Assembly: GCF_034314165.1 (NCBI RefSeq)
Contig: NZ_JAVIWK010000001.1
Span: forward strand, 496,001-560,000
Source of the DNA: Pseudomonas sp. Bout1
Lineage (GTDB): Bacteria > Pseudomonadota > Gammaproteobacteria > Pseudomonadales > Pseudomonadaceae
Reading direction: 5' to 3'
Length of the DNA: 64,000 nucleotides
Positions 8,501-17,929 of this stretch are shown here, piece by piece. The first letter of the stretch is position 1. Every line of letters starts with the position of its first letter. A program made the position numbers and the translations under genes. A model generated the notes under the pieces. The model saw only the letters and a program-made list of their open reading frames with translations, had not been told where the DNA came from and made no database searches.

Positions 8501-9337
8501 ATGAATTATCGTCACGCCTTTCACGCCGGCAACCATGCCGATGTCTTCAAACACCTGACCTTGACCCGCCTCATCGCCCTGATGTCGCGCAAGGAGCAGC
8601 CGTTTGCCTATCTCGACACCCACGCCGGCATTGGTCTGTACGACCTTCAGGGTGACCAGGCAAACCGCACCGGGGAATACCTGGAAGGCATCGCCCGCCT
8701 GTGGGGCCAGGCCGACCTGCCGCCGCTGGTCGGCGACTACATGCGCGTACTGCACGAGATGAACCCGGATGGCCAATTGCGCTACTACCCCGGCTCACCG
8801 GAGCTGGCGCGGCGCCTCACGCGCCCTCAGGACCGCGTGTTGCTCAACGAGAAGCACCCGGAAGACGGCCTGCTGCTCAAGGACAACATGAAGGGCGACC
8901 GTCGGGTGAAAGTGCACCTCGGCGAAGGCTGGCACGTGCCGCGGGCATTGCTGCCGGTGCCGGAGAAGCGCGCGCTGATGCTGATTGACCCGCCGTTCGA
9001 AAAGCTCGACGAGATGCAGCGCTGCGCCGCGTCCCTCAAGGAAGCCGTGAGCCGGATGCGCCAGACAGTGGCTGCGATCTGGTACCCGGTGAAAGACCAG
9101 CGCATGCTGCGCCGCTTCTACCAGGACCTGGCCGGCACCGGTGCGCCGAAGTTGCTGCGGGTGGAATTGCTGGTGCATCCGCTGGACACGCCCAACACCC
9201 TGACCGGCTCGGGCCTGGCGATTGCCAACCCGCCGTGGGGCTTGGAAGAAGAATTGCGTGAGCTGCTGCCGTGGTTGTCCAAACAGCTTGGGCAAACCCA
9301 GGGTGGCTGGCAGATGGATTGGCTGATTGCTGAGTAA
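8501..9337 (+). CDS. rlmJ: 23S rRNA (adenine(2030)-N6)-methyltransferase RlmJ
   Basis: RlmJ methylates A2030 of 23S rRNA using S-adenosylmethionine. The 278-residue protein (E. coli 280) begins [18 protein letters not shown], the family N-terminal signature. It has an SAM-binding segment [13 protein letters not shown] near residue 38 and the catalytic amino-methyltransferase motif DPPFE near residue 162. A ribosome-binding site (AGGAGCAACC) sits just before the ATG. It is monocistronic, with a REP pair on each side; the downstream one may act as transcript end. Confidence 0.96.
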   Translation: MNYRHAFHAGNHADVFKHLTLTRLIALMSRKEQPFAYLDTHAGIGLYDLQGDQANRTGEYLEGIARLWGQADLPPLVGDYMRVLHEMNPDGQLRYYPGSPELARRLTRPQDRVLLNEKHPEDGLLLKDNMKGDRRVKVHLGEGWHVPRALLPVPEKRALMLIDPPFEKLDEMQRCAASLKEAVSRMRQTVAAIWYPVKDQRMLRRFYQDLAGTGAPKLLRVELLVHPLDTPNTLTGSGLAIANPPWGLEEELRELLPWLSKQLGQTQGGWQMDWLIAE

Positions 9338-9338
9338 C

Positions 9339-9406
9339 CTGTAGGAGCCGGCTTGCCGGCGATGGCGGCCTTGAGATAGCTATCGCCGGCAAGCCGGCTC
9401 CTACAG
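9339..9406. repeat. REP palindrome
   Basis: Arms of 24-25 bp (CTGTAGGAGCCGGCTTGCC and its complement) lie around an 18-bp loop. The element sits between the convergent rlmJ and msrA genes and is likely a transcript-end hairpin for both. Confidence 0.88.
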
Positions 9407-9418
9407 CTGGTGTATCAA

Positions 9419-10066
9419 TCAGATCGGGCAGGTCACGCCCGTGCCGCCGATCCCGCAGTAACCCTGCGGGTTCTTCGCCAGGTACTGCTGGTGATAGGCC
9501 TCGGCGAAGTACACCGTCGGTGCCTCGTCGATTTCCGTGGTGATGGTGCCCAGGCCAGCCTTGGTCAGTTCATTCTGATACGCCTGGGCGCTGGCTTTTG
9601 CCGCCTCCAGGTGCTGCGGCTTGACCGCATAGATCACCGAGCGGTACTGGCTGCCGATGTCATTGCCCTGGCGCATGCCCTGGGTCGGGTTGTGTAGTTC
9701 CCAGAACATTTTCAGCAGCTCTTCGTAGCTGATCTTGTCCTGGTCAAACACTACCAGAACCACTTCGCTGTGGCCGGTCAGGCCCGAGCATACTTCTTCA
9801 TAGGTCGGGTTCGGCGTGTAGCCGCCGGCATAACCGACCACCGTGCTGACGATGCCTTCGCGCTGCCAGAAACGACGCTCGGCACCCCAGAAGCAACCGA
9901 GGCCAAAGATCGCAAACTCTACGTTGTCGACAAACGGGCCCAGCAGCGGGTTGCCGTTGACGAAGTGAGTTTCGGGCAGGGACATTGGGGTTTCACGCCC
10001 AGGCAACGCTTGTTCTTGAGTGGGGAGCACGTTTTTGTTCACCAGAATTTCCGAGCGCAAGACCAT
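9419..10066 (-). CDS. msrA: Peptide-methionine (S)-S-oxide reductase MsrA
   Basis: MsrA repairs methionine S-sulfoxide in proteins in the cytoplasm, using thioredoxin. The 215-residue protein has the catalytic GCFWG motif with Cys58, then [49 protein letters not shown] and a C-terminal [14 protein letters not shown]. The last carries the resolving cysteines. The N-terminal extension of about 50 residues is usual for this family in gamma-proteobacteria. It lies just downstream of, and in the same direction as, dipA. Confidence 0.97.
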   Translation of the reverse strand: MVLRSEILVNKNVLPTQEQALPGRETPMSLPETHFVNGNPLLGPFVDNVEFAIFGLGCFWGAERRFWQREGIVSTVVGYAGGYTPNPTYEEVCSGLTGHSEVVLVVFDQDKISYEELLKMFWELHNPTQGMRQGNDIGSQYRSVIYAVKPQHLEAAKASAQAYQNELTKAGLGTITTEIDEAPTVYFAEAYHQQYLAKNPQGYCGIGGTGVTCPI

Positions 10067-10140
10067 GATCAGTCCTCTCAGTCAGATTGAGTTACAAGTA
10101 AGAATTCAGAACGCCAGTGTGCCCGAGTGTCACAGCGCTG

Positions 10141-12831
10141 TCAGGCGATTGGACCGCGAGGGTAGCGTTTAAGCTTCTCGATCAGCTCGGACCCCGGAAT
10201 TGGCCGGTCAAACAGGTAGCCCTGGCCGACGTCGCAACGGTGGCGGCGCAGGAACGCCAGTTGCTCGGCGGTCTCAATGCCTTCGGCCACCACCTTGAGC
10301 TTGAGGTTGTGGGCCATGGCGATCACTGCCGAGGTGATTTCCATGTCGTCCTGGTTGTCGGGGATTTCATGAATAAAGCTGCGATCGATCTTGATGATGT
10401 CGATCGGGAATTTTTTCAGGTAGCTGAGTGACGAGTAACCAGTGCCGAAGTCATCCATGGCCAGGGTCAGGCCAAAACTTTTCAGTTGGTCCAGCTGCAA
10501 GCGCGTGTCTTCGGTGGCTTCCAGCAGCAGGCCTTCGGTCAGCTCCAGTTCCAGCAGGTTGGCTGGCAACTGCTCTTCCTTGAGGATCGCGGCAATCGAG
10601 GCCACCAGGTCCGGGTCGGAAAACTGCTTGGGCGACAGGTTGATCGCCACTTGCAGGTTACCCATGCCGGCGGCGGTCAGTTGTCGGCTCATGCGGCAGG
10701 CCTGGCGAGCGATCCATTTGCCGATGGGGATAATCAGCCCGGTCTCTTCGGCCACGCTGATGAATTGATCGGGGCGGATCATGCCCTTCTCTGGATGGTT
10801 CCAGCGCAGCAGCGCTTCCATGCCCAGCAGGCGACCGCTGCGCAGGCACAGCTTGGGTTGGTAGAACACGTCCAGCTCGTTTTGGGTCAGGGCACGGCGC
10901 AGGTTGTTTTCCACGAACAGCTTGTAGCTGGCCTCGGCGTTCAGTGCTTCGGTAAACACCTGTACCTGGTGTTTGCCATTGGCCTTGGCCTTGTGCAGCG
11001 CAAGGCCTGCGTTGCGCATCAGGGTTTGCGGGTCGCGGCCATGCAACGGCGCGCAGGCCAGGCCCACGGAACCGGTGACGCTGATCAACTGGTTGTCGAC
11101 AAACATCGGCTTGTCGAGGGTCGCCAGTAACTGGCTGGCGACCTGCTGGCCGGTCTCAAGGTCGGTGTCGTCCAGCAGCACGGCAAATTCATTACTGGCA
11201 AACCGCGCCAGGCTGCCGCTGGCGGTCAGGCTGTTGCGCAGGCGGCGGGCCAGGCTGATCAGCAATTTGTCGCCGGTCTGGTGGCCGAGGCTGTCGTTGA
11301 TCCGCTTGAAATTGTCGATGTCCACCAGCAGCAGGCTGATGGAGCTGTCGCTGTCGCGGGCAAAACGTTCGTCAAGGTTACGGATGAACGCCGGCCGGTT
11401 GCCCAGGTTGGTCAGGTTGTCGGTGTAGGCCAGGCGCTCGATGCGCTGCTGGGCCAGCTTGGTCTGGGTGATGTCTTCGTAGATGCCGATGTAGTGCGTC
11501 AGCTCGCGGTTGTCGCCATAGACCTTGGAGATCGACAACTGGCCCCAGTAGGGTTCGAGGTTTTTGCGCCGGCTCTTGAATTCGCCTTGCCAGCTATTGC
11601 TTTTGGCCAGGCTTGAAGGGGCGTCGAACAGCAGCTCGCTGAGGTTCTCCAGCGCCGGCAGTTCCGACAGCAGGTGGCCGTGGACTTCTTCGGTGCTGTA
11701 CTGGGTGATGGCGGTAAAGCTGGGGTTGACGTATTCCACCACGCCGTCGCAGTTGACCAGCAGGAACGCGTTGGCGCTTTGCTCCACGGCCCGCTGGAAC
11801 AAGTGCAGGGCGCTGGTGGCGGTGCGGCGGTTGTGGTTGTTGATCACTTGGGCGAACTGGTCGGCCAGCTCTCCGGCAAACGCGATTTCATCGGATTGCC
11901 AGACACGAGTGCTGCCGCTTTGCTCCAGGCACAACACCCCGACCACGTTGCCATCGACGCGGATACTGGCATCGAGCATGGCGTGGATGTCCCGCGGGCG
12001 AAGGCTCTCGGCCATTTCCCGGGTGCGGGGATCGCGCATCGCGTTGGTGGCATCAATGGCGCGGCTGGTTTGCAGGGCTTCCAGGTAGTCGGGGAAGCCG
12101 CTGGCATCGATAGGCTCTGGCAGGTGGTGTTGCTGATCGTCGCGGTGGTAGGCGGAAATCGGCACCAGGTGCTGATTTTCGAGGTTCCAGATGCTGGCGC
12201 AATCAATCTGGTAAATGTCGCAGGCGCTGCGGGTGATCAACTCGGCGGCTTCTTGCAGCGAATTGTTGGTGCTGTAGCGCTGGCGGGCCAGCAGCAGGAT
12301 CAGCTCCTGCTGGGCACGCACCCGCTCAAGGTGTTGCAGTTGTTCCTGCTGGGCGCGCTGGTTGAGCTCCAGGGCGATTTGCAGGCGGCTGTTCTGGCTT
12401 TCGAGATCCGCTGCAGGGGACGGCGAGATATCACTGAACAGGCCGTCGACCACCATCAGGTAGCCGCGCAGCAGGTGACGATTGTGTTGTTTGTAGGCCT
12501 CACCCAGCTCCAGCAGGCTCAACGGGCCGTCATTGGTGTGCAGGGTGTAGCGCACCAGGTAATGCGGGCTGATGGTCAGTTGTTCCTGGATCGCATCATG
12601 CAACTGATAGCGCGCCTGGGGTTCCATCAAGCTGGCGTAGGGCGAGCCGATCAGGGCGCACAGCTCCACCGCGGGCAGGCCGAACTGGCGTTCGCAATTG
12701 GGGTCGAGGTACAGCAGGGCCCAGCTTGCCTCATTAAGCCGCTCGAAACGCAGCATACCGAGGCGCGAAGGCACCGGTAATTGCGTCACTACCTCGGCCG
12801 CCATACGGGCGACATCGGGTTGGCTTTTCAT
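10141..12831 (-). CDS. dipA: Cyclic-di-GMP phosphodiesterase with degenerate GGDEF domain, DipA-like
   Basis: This 896-residue protein probably hydrolyses c-di-GMP. Approximate domain order: PAS-like (20-135), coiled linker (140-180), GAF (190-335), PAS (345-455; YVNPSFTAITQYSTEE), GGDEF (465-625) and EAL (640-885). The GGDEF signature reads ASNEF, so cyclase activity is unlikely, though the domain may bind GTP allosterically. The EAL domain is intact: EALLRW, NLSPKQF, and DDFGTGYSSLSYL. The layout and position next to msrA and aceF match P. aeruginosa PA5017 (DipA), required for nutrient-induced biofilm dispersion. ATG 12831 (MKSQPDVARMAAEVV) is preferred over an in-frame GTG at 12873. Neither has a good ribosome-binding site. 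Confidence 0.9.
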   Translation of the reverse strand: MKSQPDVARMAAEVVTQLPVPSRLGMLRFERLNEASWALLYLDPNCERQFGLPAVELCALIGSPYASLMEPQARYQLHDAIQEQLTISPHYLVRYTLHTNDGPLSLLELGEAYKQHNRHLLRGYLMVVDGLFSDISPSPAADLESQNSRLQIALELNQRAQQEQLQHLERVRAQQELILLLARQRYSTNNSLQEAAELITRSACDIYQIDCASIWNLENQHLVPISAYHRDDQQHHLPEPIDASGFPDYLEALQTSRAIDATNAMRDPRTREMAESLRPRDIHAMLDASIRVDGNVVGVLCLEQSGSTRVWQSDEIAFAGELADQFAQVINNHNRRTATSALHLFQRAVEQSANAFLLVNCDGVVEYVNPSFTAITQYSTEEVHGHLLSELPALENLSELLFDAPSSLAKSNSWQGEFKSRRKNLEPYWGQLSISKVYGDNRELTHYIGIYEDITQTKLAQQRIERLAYTDNLTNLGNRPAFIRNLDERFARDSDSSISLLLVDIDNFKRINDSLGHQTGDKLLISLARRLRNSLTASGSLARFASNEFAVLLDDTDLETGQQVASQLLATLDKPMFVDNQLISVTGSVGLACAPLHGRDPQTLMRNAGLALHKAKANGKHQVQVFTEALNAEASYKLFVENNLRRALTQNELDVFYQPKLCLRSGRLLGMEALLRWNHPEKGMIRPDQFISVAEETGLIIPIGKWIARQACRMSRQLTAAGMGNLQVAINLSPKQFSDPDLVASIAAILKEEQLPANLLELELTEGLLLEATEDTRLQLDQLKSFGLTLAMDDFGTGYSSLSYLKKFPIDIIKIDRSFIHEIPDNQDDMEITSAVIAMAHNLKLKVVAEGIETAEQLAFLRRHRCDVGQGYLFDRPIPGSELIEKLKRYPRGPIA

Positions 12832-13029
12832 GGAGGAACTCGCTTGGAAAAATGCGCATCGCGCCGGGCTCACGCCCTCTTTACTGTTGCCTGCGGCAAG
12901 GTTGCATCATGCAGCACAGGCTGACAAGAGAGGATGAAGGCTAAGTGCTATAAGTGTGTTATCGGCCGGGCGGGGGATTTCTGCAACCGGGGTGACCGAT
13001 GGCTTTCCCAAGGCCAGATGCGCCCCCAA

Positions 13030-13131
13030 CTGTAGGAGCGAGCTTGCTCGCGAAAAACGCCCAGGCACCGCGTTCATTCAGGGTGCCAGCGTCATCTTTG
13101 CCGGCCTTCGCGAGCAAGCTTGCTCCTACAG
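13030..13131. repeat. REP pair
   Basis: CTGTAGGAGCGAGCTTGCTC at 13030 is inverted, ending at 13131, with arms of about 25 bp and a 52-bp spacer. It lies between aceF and dipA in a 417-bp gap that otherwise holds only the aceF terminator hairpins. The rest of 12832-13029 shows nothing I recognise. Confidence 0.87.
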
Positions 13132-13150
13132 AGGAACAGGAAAAACAGGC

Positions 13151-13177
13151 AAAAAAAGCCCCGCCAATTGGCGGGGT
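13151..13177 (-). terminator. Intrinsic terminator of the aceEF operon
   Basis: CCCCGCC-AATT-GGCGGGG (13159-13176) is followed, on the minus strand, by a run of seven T. It lies about 75 bp after the aceF stop. Confidence 0.9.
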
Positions 13178-13214
13178 TGAGGTACGAGCGTGGCGCTCGG
13201 AAATCGTTGAAGCC

Positions 13215-13240
13215 AGGTCTTCTGCGTGGGCAGAAGACCT
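13215..13240 (-). other. Perfect 11-bp hairpin immediately after aceF
   Basis: AGGTCTTCTGC and GCAGAAGACCT flank GTGG, forming a perfect stem 8 bp beyond the aceF stop codon. There is no T-run, so it is more likely an mRNA 3' stabilising stem than a terminator. The true terminator follows at 13151-13177. Confidence 0.6.
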
Positions 13241-13248
13241 GTTGAGGC

Positions 13249-14889
13249 TTAAAGCAGGATGGTGCGGATGTCGTTCAGCAACTGGCTCAGACGCTGAGTG
13301 AAGCGAGCCGCCGCCGCGCCGTTGATCACACGGTGATCGTAGGACAGCGACAACGGCAACATCAGCTTCGGCTGGAACGCTTTACCGTCCCACACAGGCT
13401 GGATGGTGGCCTTGGAAACACCCAGGATCGCCACTTCCGGCGCGTTGACGATTGGCGTGAAGCCAGTGCCGCCAATGTGCCCAAGGCTTGAGATGGTGAA
13501 GCAGGCGCCTTGCATGTCGTCTGCGGTCAGCTTCTTGTCACGGGCCTTGGCAGCCAGTGCAGCCGCTTCGGCAGCCAGTTGCAGCAGGCTCTTCTGATCA
13601 ACGTTCTTGATCACAGGCACCAGCAGGCCGTCCGGGGTATCGACTGCAAAGCCGACGTTCACGTACTTCTTGCGAATGATCGCCTTGCCGCTAGGGGCCA
13701 GCGAGCTGTTGAAGTCCGGCAGTTCCTTGAGCAGGTGCGCGCAGGCCTTGAGCAGCAGTGGCAGCACGGTCAGCTTCACGCCGGCCTTCTCGGCGACGGC
13801 TTTCTGCGCAACGCGGAAAGCTTCCAGGTCGGTAATGTCGGCCTGGTCGAACTGGGTCACGTGCGGGATGTTCAGCCAGCTGCGGTGCAGGCTCGACGCG
13901 CCGATTTGCATCAGGCGGGTCATCGGCACTTCTTCGGTTTCGCCGAAGCGGCTGAAGTCCACGACCGGGATCGGCGGAATGCCCGAACCACCGGTGGCGC
14001 CGCCGGCTGCCGGAGCTTCCTTGGCTTTTTGCATCATGGATTTGACGTAAACCTGCACGTCTTCCTTCAGCACGCGACCGTGCGGGCCGGTGGCCGACAC
14101 GGCATTCAACTCGACGCCGAACTCACGTGCCAGCTGACGCACGGCTGGGCCGGCGTGAACCTTGGCACCGCTTGGCGCAGGCGCAGCAGCAGGGGCCGGT
14201 GCGGCCTCGGCTTTTGCAGCAGGTGCAGGTGCGGCGGCCGGTGCGGCTTCAGCCTTGGCGGCCGGAGCAGCGGCGGCTGGAGCGGCAGCAGGGGCAGCAG
14301 CGCCCGCCACTTTCAGCTTGAGGATGAAGTCGCCAGTGCCGACTTCGTCTTCCAGCTTCACGGCAATGCTTTCCACCACGCCAGCAGCCGGCGACGGGAT
14401 TTCCATGGAGGCCTTGTCGGACTCCAGGGTGATCAGCGACTGGTCGGCTTCGACGGTGTCGCCGACTTTAACCAGCAACTCGATGATCTTGGCCTTGCCC
14501 GACGAGCCGATGTCCGGAACATGAATGTCCTGGACTGTTTCGGCGGCAGGTGCAGCAGCCGGTGCCGCAGGGGCCTCGGCAGCAGCGGCAGGCTTCTCGG
14601 CGGCAGGAGCCGGGGCAGCAGCAGGAGCCGCCGCCGCAGGGGCCGCATCGGCGGCGCCTTCGATTTCCAGCTCAAGCAGTTCGTCGCCTTCTTTCAGGCG
14701 GTCGCCCAGCTTCACTTTCAGGCTTTTGACCACGCCGGCCTTGGGAGCAGGGATTTCCATGCTCGCCTTGTCCGACTCCAGGGTCAGGATGCTCTGGTCG
14801 GCTTCGACGGTGTCGCCGACCTTCACAAACAGTTCAATTACTTCACCTTCACCGCTGCCGATGTCAGGTACGCGAATGAGTTCGCTCAC
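13249..14889 (-). CDS. aceF: Pyruvate dehydrogenase complex E2, dihydrolipoyllysine-residue acetyltransferase
   Basis: AceF is the E2 core of pyruvate dehydrogenase; it moves the acetyl group from E1 to CoA via lipoyl-lysine. The 546-residue protein has two lipoyl domains, each with ESDKASMEIP (lipoyl Lys41 and about Lys160), joined by long Ala/Pro linkers. It then has a peripheral subunit-binding domain (VRQLAREFGVELNAVSATGP, about 250-285) and the catalytic domain ending DHRVINGAAAARF with the active-site His. The Asn in HRVING, instead of Asp, is usual in Pseudomonas and Azotobacter E2. It lies 11 bp downstream of aceE and is co-transcribed. The two-domain lipoyl count is one fewer than E. 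coli AceF. Confidence 0.97.
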   Translation of the reverse strand: MSELIRVPDIGSGEGEVIELFVKVGDTVEADQSILTLESDKASMEIPAPKAGVVKSLKVKLGDRLKEGDELLELEIEGAADAAPAAAAPAAAPAPAAEKPAAAAEAPAAPAAAPAAETVQDIHVPDIGSSGKAKIIELLVKVGDTVEADQSLITLESDKASMEIPSPAAGVVESIAVKLEDEVGTGDFILKLKVAGAAAPAAAPAAAAPAAKAEAAPAAAPAPAAKAEAAPAPAAAPAPSGAKVHAGPAVRQLAREFGVELNAVSATGPHGRVLKEDVQVYVKSMMQKAKEAPAAGGATGGSGIPPIPVVDFSRFGETEEVPMTRLMQIGASSLHRSWLNIPHVTQFDQADITDLEAFRVAQKAVAEKAGVKLTVLPLLLKACAHLLKELPDFNSSLAPSGKAIIRKKYVNVGFAVDTPDGLLVPVIKNVDQKSLLQLAAEAAALAAKARDKKLTADDMQGACFTISSLGHIGGTGFTPIVNAPEVAILGVSKATIQPVWDGKAFQPKLMLPLSLSYDHRVINGAAAARFTQRLSQLLNDIRTILL

Positions 14890-14900
14890 AGAAAGTCTCC

Positions 14901-17546
14901 TCAGCAGTCCAGTGGGTTGCGTTTTTCCGGGTTGATCCCGAACTTGACGATAGCGTCTGCCACTACCTTAGGTTCGATTTCACCACGGTCAGCCAAGGCT
15001 TCCAGGGCTGCCAACACCACGAAGTGACGGTCGACTTCGAAGAAGTGACGCAGCTTCTTGCGGCTGTCACTACGGCCGAAACCGTCGGTGCCCAGGACTT
15101 TGAATTCCTTGGACGGTACCCACTGACGAATTTGTTCAGCAAACAGTTTCATGTAGTCGGTAGAGGCAATAACCGGACCTTTACGGCCAGCCAGGCACTC
15201 TTCAACGTAGGTCAGCGCAGGCTTCTGGCCTGGGTGCAGGCGGTTGCTGCGCTCTACGGCCAGGCCGTCGCGACGCAGTTCGTTGAAGCTGGTAACGCTC
15301 CATACGTCAGCACCGACGTTGAACTCTTCACGCAGGATCTTCGCCGCTTCACGCACTTCGCGCAGGATGGTGCCGGAGCCCATCAGTTGCACGTGGTGAG
15401 CCGCTTCCTTGGTGTCTTCTTCGAGCAGGTACATGCCCTTGATGATGCCTTCCTCGACACCGGCCGGCATGGCTGGCTGCTGGTAGGACTCGTTCATCAC
15501 GGTGATGTAGTAGAAAACGTCCTGCTGCTGTTCGGTCATCTTCTTCATGCCGTCCTGGATGATCACCGCCAGCTCATAGCCGTAGGTTGGATCAAAGGTG
15601 CGGCAGTTCGGGATGGTGCCCGCCAGGATGTGGCTGTGACCGTCTTCGTGTTGCAGGCCTTCGCCGTTCAGCGTGGTCCGCCCGGCAGTACCGCCAATCA
15701 GGAAGCCACGGGTACGGCTGTCGCCTGCTGCCCAAGCCAGGTCGCCGATCCGCTGGAAACCGAACATCGAGTAGAAGATGTAGAACGGCAGCATCGGCTG
15801 GTTGTGGCTGGAGTACGAAGTACCGGCAGCGATGAAGGAGCTCATGGCGCCCGCTTCGTTGATGCCTTCTTCGAGGATCTGGCCCTTCTTGTCTTCCTTG
15901 TAGAACATCACCTGGTCTTTATCGACTGGCTCGTAGAGCTGGCCGACGGAGGAGTAGATGCCCAACTGACGGAACATGCCTTCCATACCGAAGGTACGGG
16001 CCTCGTCCGGGATGATCGGCACGATACGCGAACCGATTTCCTTGTCCTTGACCAACTGCGCGAGGATCCGCACGAAAGCCATGGTGGTGGAGATTTCACG
16101 GTCGCCCGAGCCGTCCAGGATAGCCTTGAGGGTATCGAGTGGCGGTGTAGGAATGTCGAATGACTTGGCGCGGCGCTGTGGCACGAAACCGCCCAGTGCA
16201 GTACGACGCTCGCTGAGGTAGCGGGCTTCGGCGCTGTTTGGCTCTGGCTTGAAGAACGGCAGGTTCTCCAGCTCTTCGTCCTTGACCGGGATGTCGAAGC
16301 GGTCGCGGAACAGCTTCAGGCTTTCAACATCAACCTTCTTGGTGTTGTGCGCAGTGTTTTTCGCTTCGCCGGCACCGGTGCCATAACCCTTGATGGTCTT
16401 GGCCAGGATAACGGTAGGTTGTTCTTTGTGGTTGACCGCTTCGTGGTACGCCGCGTAGACCTTGTACGGGTCGTGGCCGCCACGGTTGAGTTTCCAGATC
16501 TCGTCGTCGGACAGATCAGCAACCATCGCCTTGAGTTCTGGCGAGTTGAAGAAGTGTTCACGCACGAACGCGCCGTCTTTGGCCTTGTAGTTCTGGTACT
16601 CGCCGTCGATGACTTCGTCCATCCGGCGTTGCAGGATGCCGTCAACGTCTTTGGCCAGCAGTGGGTCCCAGAAACGGCCCCAGATGACTTTGGTCACGTT
16701 CCACTGGGCACCGCGGAACACGCCTTCGAGTTCCTGGATGATCTTGCCGTTGCCGCGAACCGGGCCGTCGAGGCGCTGCAGGTTGCAGTTGATGACGAAG
16801 ATCAGGTTGTCCAGCTTCTCGCGGCCGGCCAGGGAGATGGCGCCCAGGGATTCCGGCTCGTCACACTCGCCGTCGCCCAGGAAGCACCAGACCTTCTGCT
16901 TGCCTTCAGGGATGAAACCACGGGCTTCCAGGTACTTCATGAAGCGTGCCTGGTAGATCGCCTGGATCGGGCCGAGGCCCATGGATACCGTCGGGAACTG
17001 CCAGAAATCAGGCATCAGCCAAGGGTGCGGATAGGACGAGAGGCCCTGGCCGTCGACTTCCTGGCGGAAGTTGTTCATTTGTTCTTCGGTGATGCGGCCT
17101 TCCATGAACGCACGGGCGTAGACGCCTGGCGAGGTGTGGCCCTGGAAGTAGATCAGGTCGCCGCCGTGTTCGTCGGTCGGGGCCTGGAAGAAGTAGTTGA
17201 AGCCGATGTCATACAGGGTTGCGCTGGAAGCGAAGCTGGAGATGTGACCGCCCAGGTCAGAATCTTTCAAGTTCGTGCGCATAACCATCGCCATGGCGTT
17301 CCAGCGTACCAGCGAGCGAATGCGGCGTTCCATGAACAGGTCGCCAGGCATGCGTGCTTCGTGGGTTACCGGGATGGTGTTGCGGTACGGCGTGGTGATG
17401 GCGTAAGGCAGTTGCGAGCCGCTGCGGGTCGCGAGTTCGCCCATACGGGTCATCAGGTAATGCGCACGGTCTTCGCCTTCTTTGTCGAGAACCGATTCCA
17501 GGGCGTCCAGCCATTCCTGGGTTTCGACGGGATCGAGGTCTTGCAT
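14901..17546 (-). CDS. aceE: Pyruvate dehydrogenase E1 component (homodimeric type) AceE
   Basis: AceE decarboxylates pyruvate with thiamine diphosphate and acetylates the E2 lipoyl groups. The 881-residue protein starts MQDLDPVETQEWLDALESVL. The start at 17546 is preferred to an in-frame one 75 bp upstream, because GGAG sits 6 bases before it and the length then matches Pseudomonas AceE. The ThDP motif runs from GDGECDEPES to FVINCN (about 225-260). IVPDEARTFG-like and GAMSSFIAAGTSYS segments of the transketolase fold are present, and it ends EKRNPLDC. It heads the aceE-aceF operon. Two copies of a GntR-type operator lie 113-180 bp upstream. Confidence 0.97.
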   Translation of the reverse strand: MQDLDPVETQEWLDALESVLDKEGEDRAHYLMTRMGELATRSGSQLPYAITTPYRNTIPVTHEARMPGDLFMERRIRSLVRWNAMAMVMRTNLKDSDLGGHISSFASSATLYDIGFNYFFQAPTDEHGGDLIYFQGHTSPGVYARAFMEGRITEEQMNNFRQEVDGQGLSSYPHPWLMPDFWQFPTVSMGLGPIQAIYQARFMKYLEARGFIPEGKQKVWCFLGDGECDEPESLGAISLAGREKLDNLIFVINCNLQRLDGPVRGNGKIIQELEGVFRGAQWNVTKVIWGRFWDPLLAKDVDGILQRRMDEVIDGEYQNYKAKDGAFVREHFFNSPELKAMVADLSDDEIWKLNRGGHDPYKVYAAYHEAVNHKEQPTVILAKTIKGYGTGAGEAKNTAHNTKKVDVESLKLFRDRFDIPVKDEELENLPFFKPEPNSAEARYLSERRTALGGFVPQRRAKSFDIPTPPLDTLKAILDGSGDREISTTMAFVRILAQLVKDKEIGSRIVPIIPDEARTFGMEGMFRQLGIYSSVGQLYEPVDKDQVMFYKEDKKGQILEEGINEAGAMSSFIAAGTSYSSHNQPMLPFYIFYSMFGFQRIGDLAWAAGDSRTRGFLIGGTAGRTTLNGEGLQHEDGHSHILAGTIPNCRTFDPTYGYELAVIIQDGMKKMTEQQQDVFYYITVMNESYQQPAMPAGVEEGIIKGMYLLEEDTKEAAHHVQLMGSGTILREVREAAKILREEFNVGADVWSVTSFNELRRDGLAVERSNRLHPGQKPALTYVEECLAGRKGPVIASTDYMKLFAEQIRQWVPSKEFKVLGTDGFGRSDSRKKLRHFFEVDRHFVVLAALEALADRGEIEPKVVADAIVKFGINPEKRNPLDC

Positions 17547-17552
17547 GGCTTG

Positions 17553-17556
17553 CTCC
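17553..17556 (-). promoter_or_regulatory. Ribosome-binding site that fixes the aceE start
   Basis: GGAG on the minus strand lies 6 bases before ATG 17546. The longer in-frame alternative at 17621 has no comparable site. Confidence 0.7.
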
Positions 17557-17656
17557 AGGGCGGAAAGGCTACCAGAATCGGTTGCCTGAAGTTTGCGACT
17601 GGCCTTGTGGGCAGACGACATAAATTCTTGGATGGCCGAAGGTTGCTTCGGCGTCC

Positions 17657-17671
17657 TGTAGTTTTACTACA
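17657..17671. promoter_or_regulatory. GntR/PdhR-like operator, copy 1, upstream of aceE
   Basis: TGTAGTTTTACTACA is a perfect dyad with a TTT centre. Its core TAGTTTTACTA fits the FadR-subfamily GntR pattern TnGTnnnACnA, the class that includes PdhR. The site lies between aceE and glnE, nearer aceE. The regulator is inferred; none is encoded in the window. Confidence 0.6.
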
Positions 17672-17708
17672 AATCGTCGGCCATTTCAGCCTTTCGAATG
17701 TATATACG

Positions 17709-17723
17709 AGTAGTAAAACTACA
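17709..17723. promoter_or_regulatory. GntR/PdhR-like operator, copy 2, upstream of aceE
   Basis: AGTAGTAAAACTACA is the inverted copy of the site at 17657. Fourteen bases are identical (17710-17723) and the core is TAGTAAAACTA. The two centres are 52 bp apart, about five helical turns. The remainder of the 17547-17929 gap shows no gene. Confidence 0.6.
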
Positions 17724-17929
17724 CAAGACTGAGCGGATTGCTCGGTCTAGCTGGCGAGCATAATCGTTATTGTTGGTCATTTGCGAACAAGAAAAGGTGA
17801 AATCTTGATGTTGCCTGCCAAAATGAATTTAATTTCAGCTATTTATAACCTTTGTTCGACAGTCCTTCACCGAGCGTGGTTCTTGCGTTCACAGCTACAA
17901 GCCATTTGCGCGCCGATCAAGGATAGACC

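Noticed and set aside
8087..8776. 229-codon minus-strand frame over the DUF4123 end, relic, REP and rlmJ start
   Set aside because: Only the roughly 30-codon middle part resembles a protein; the ends are antisense of real genes and a REP.
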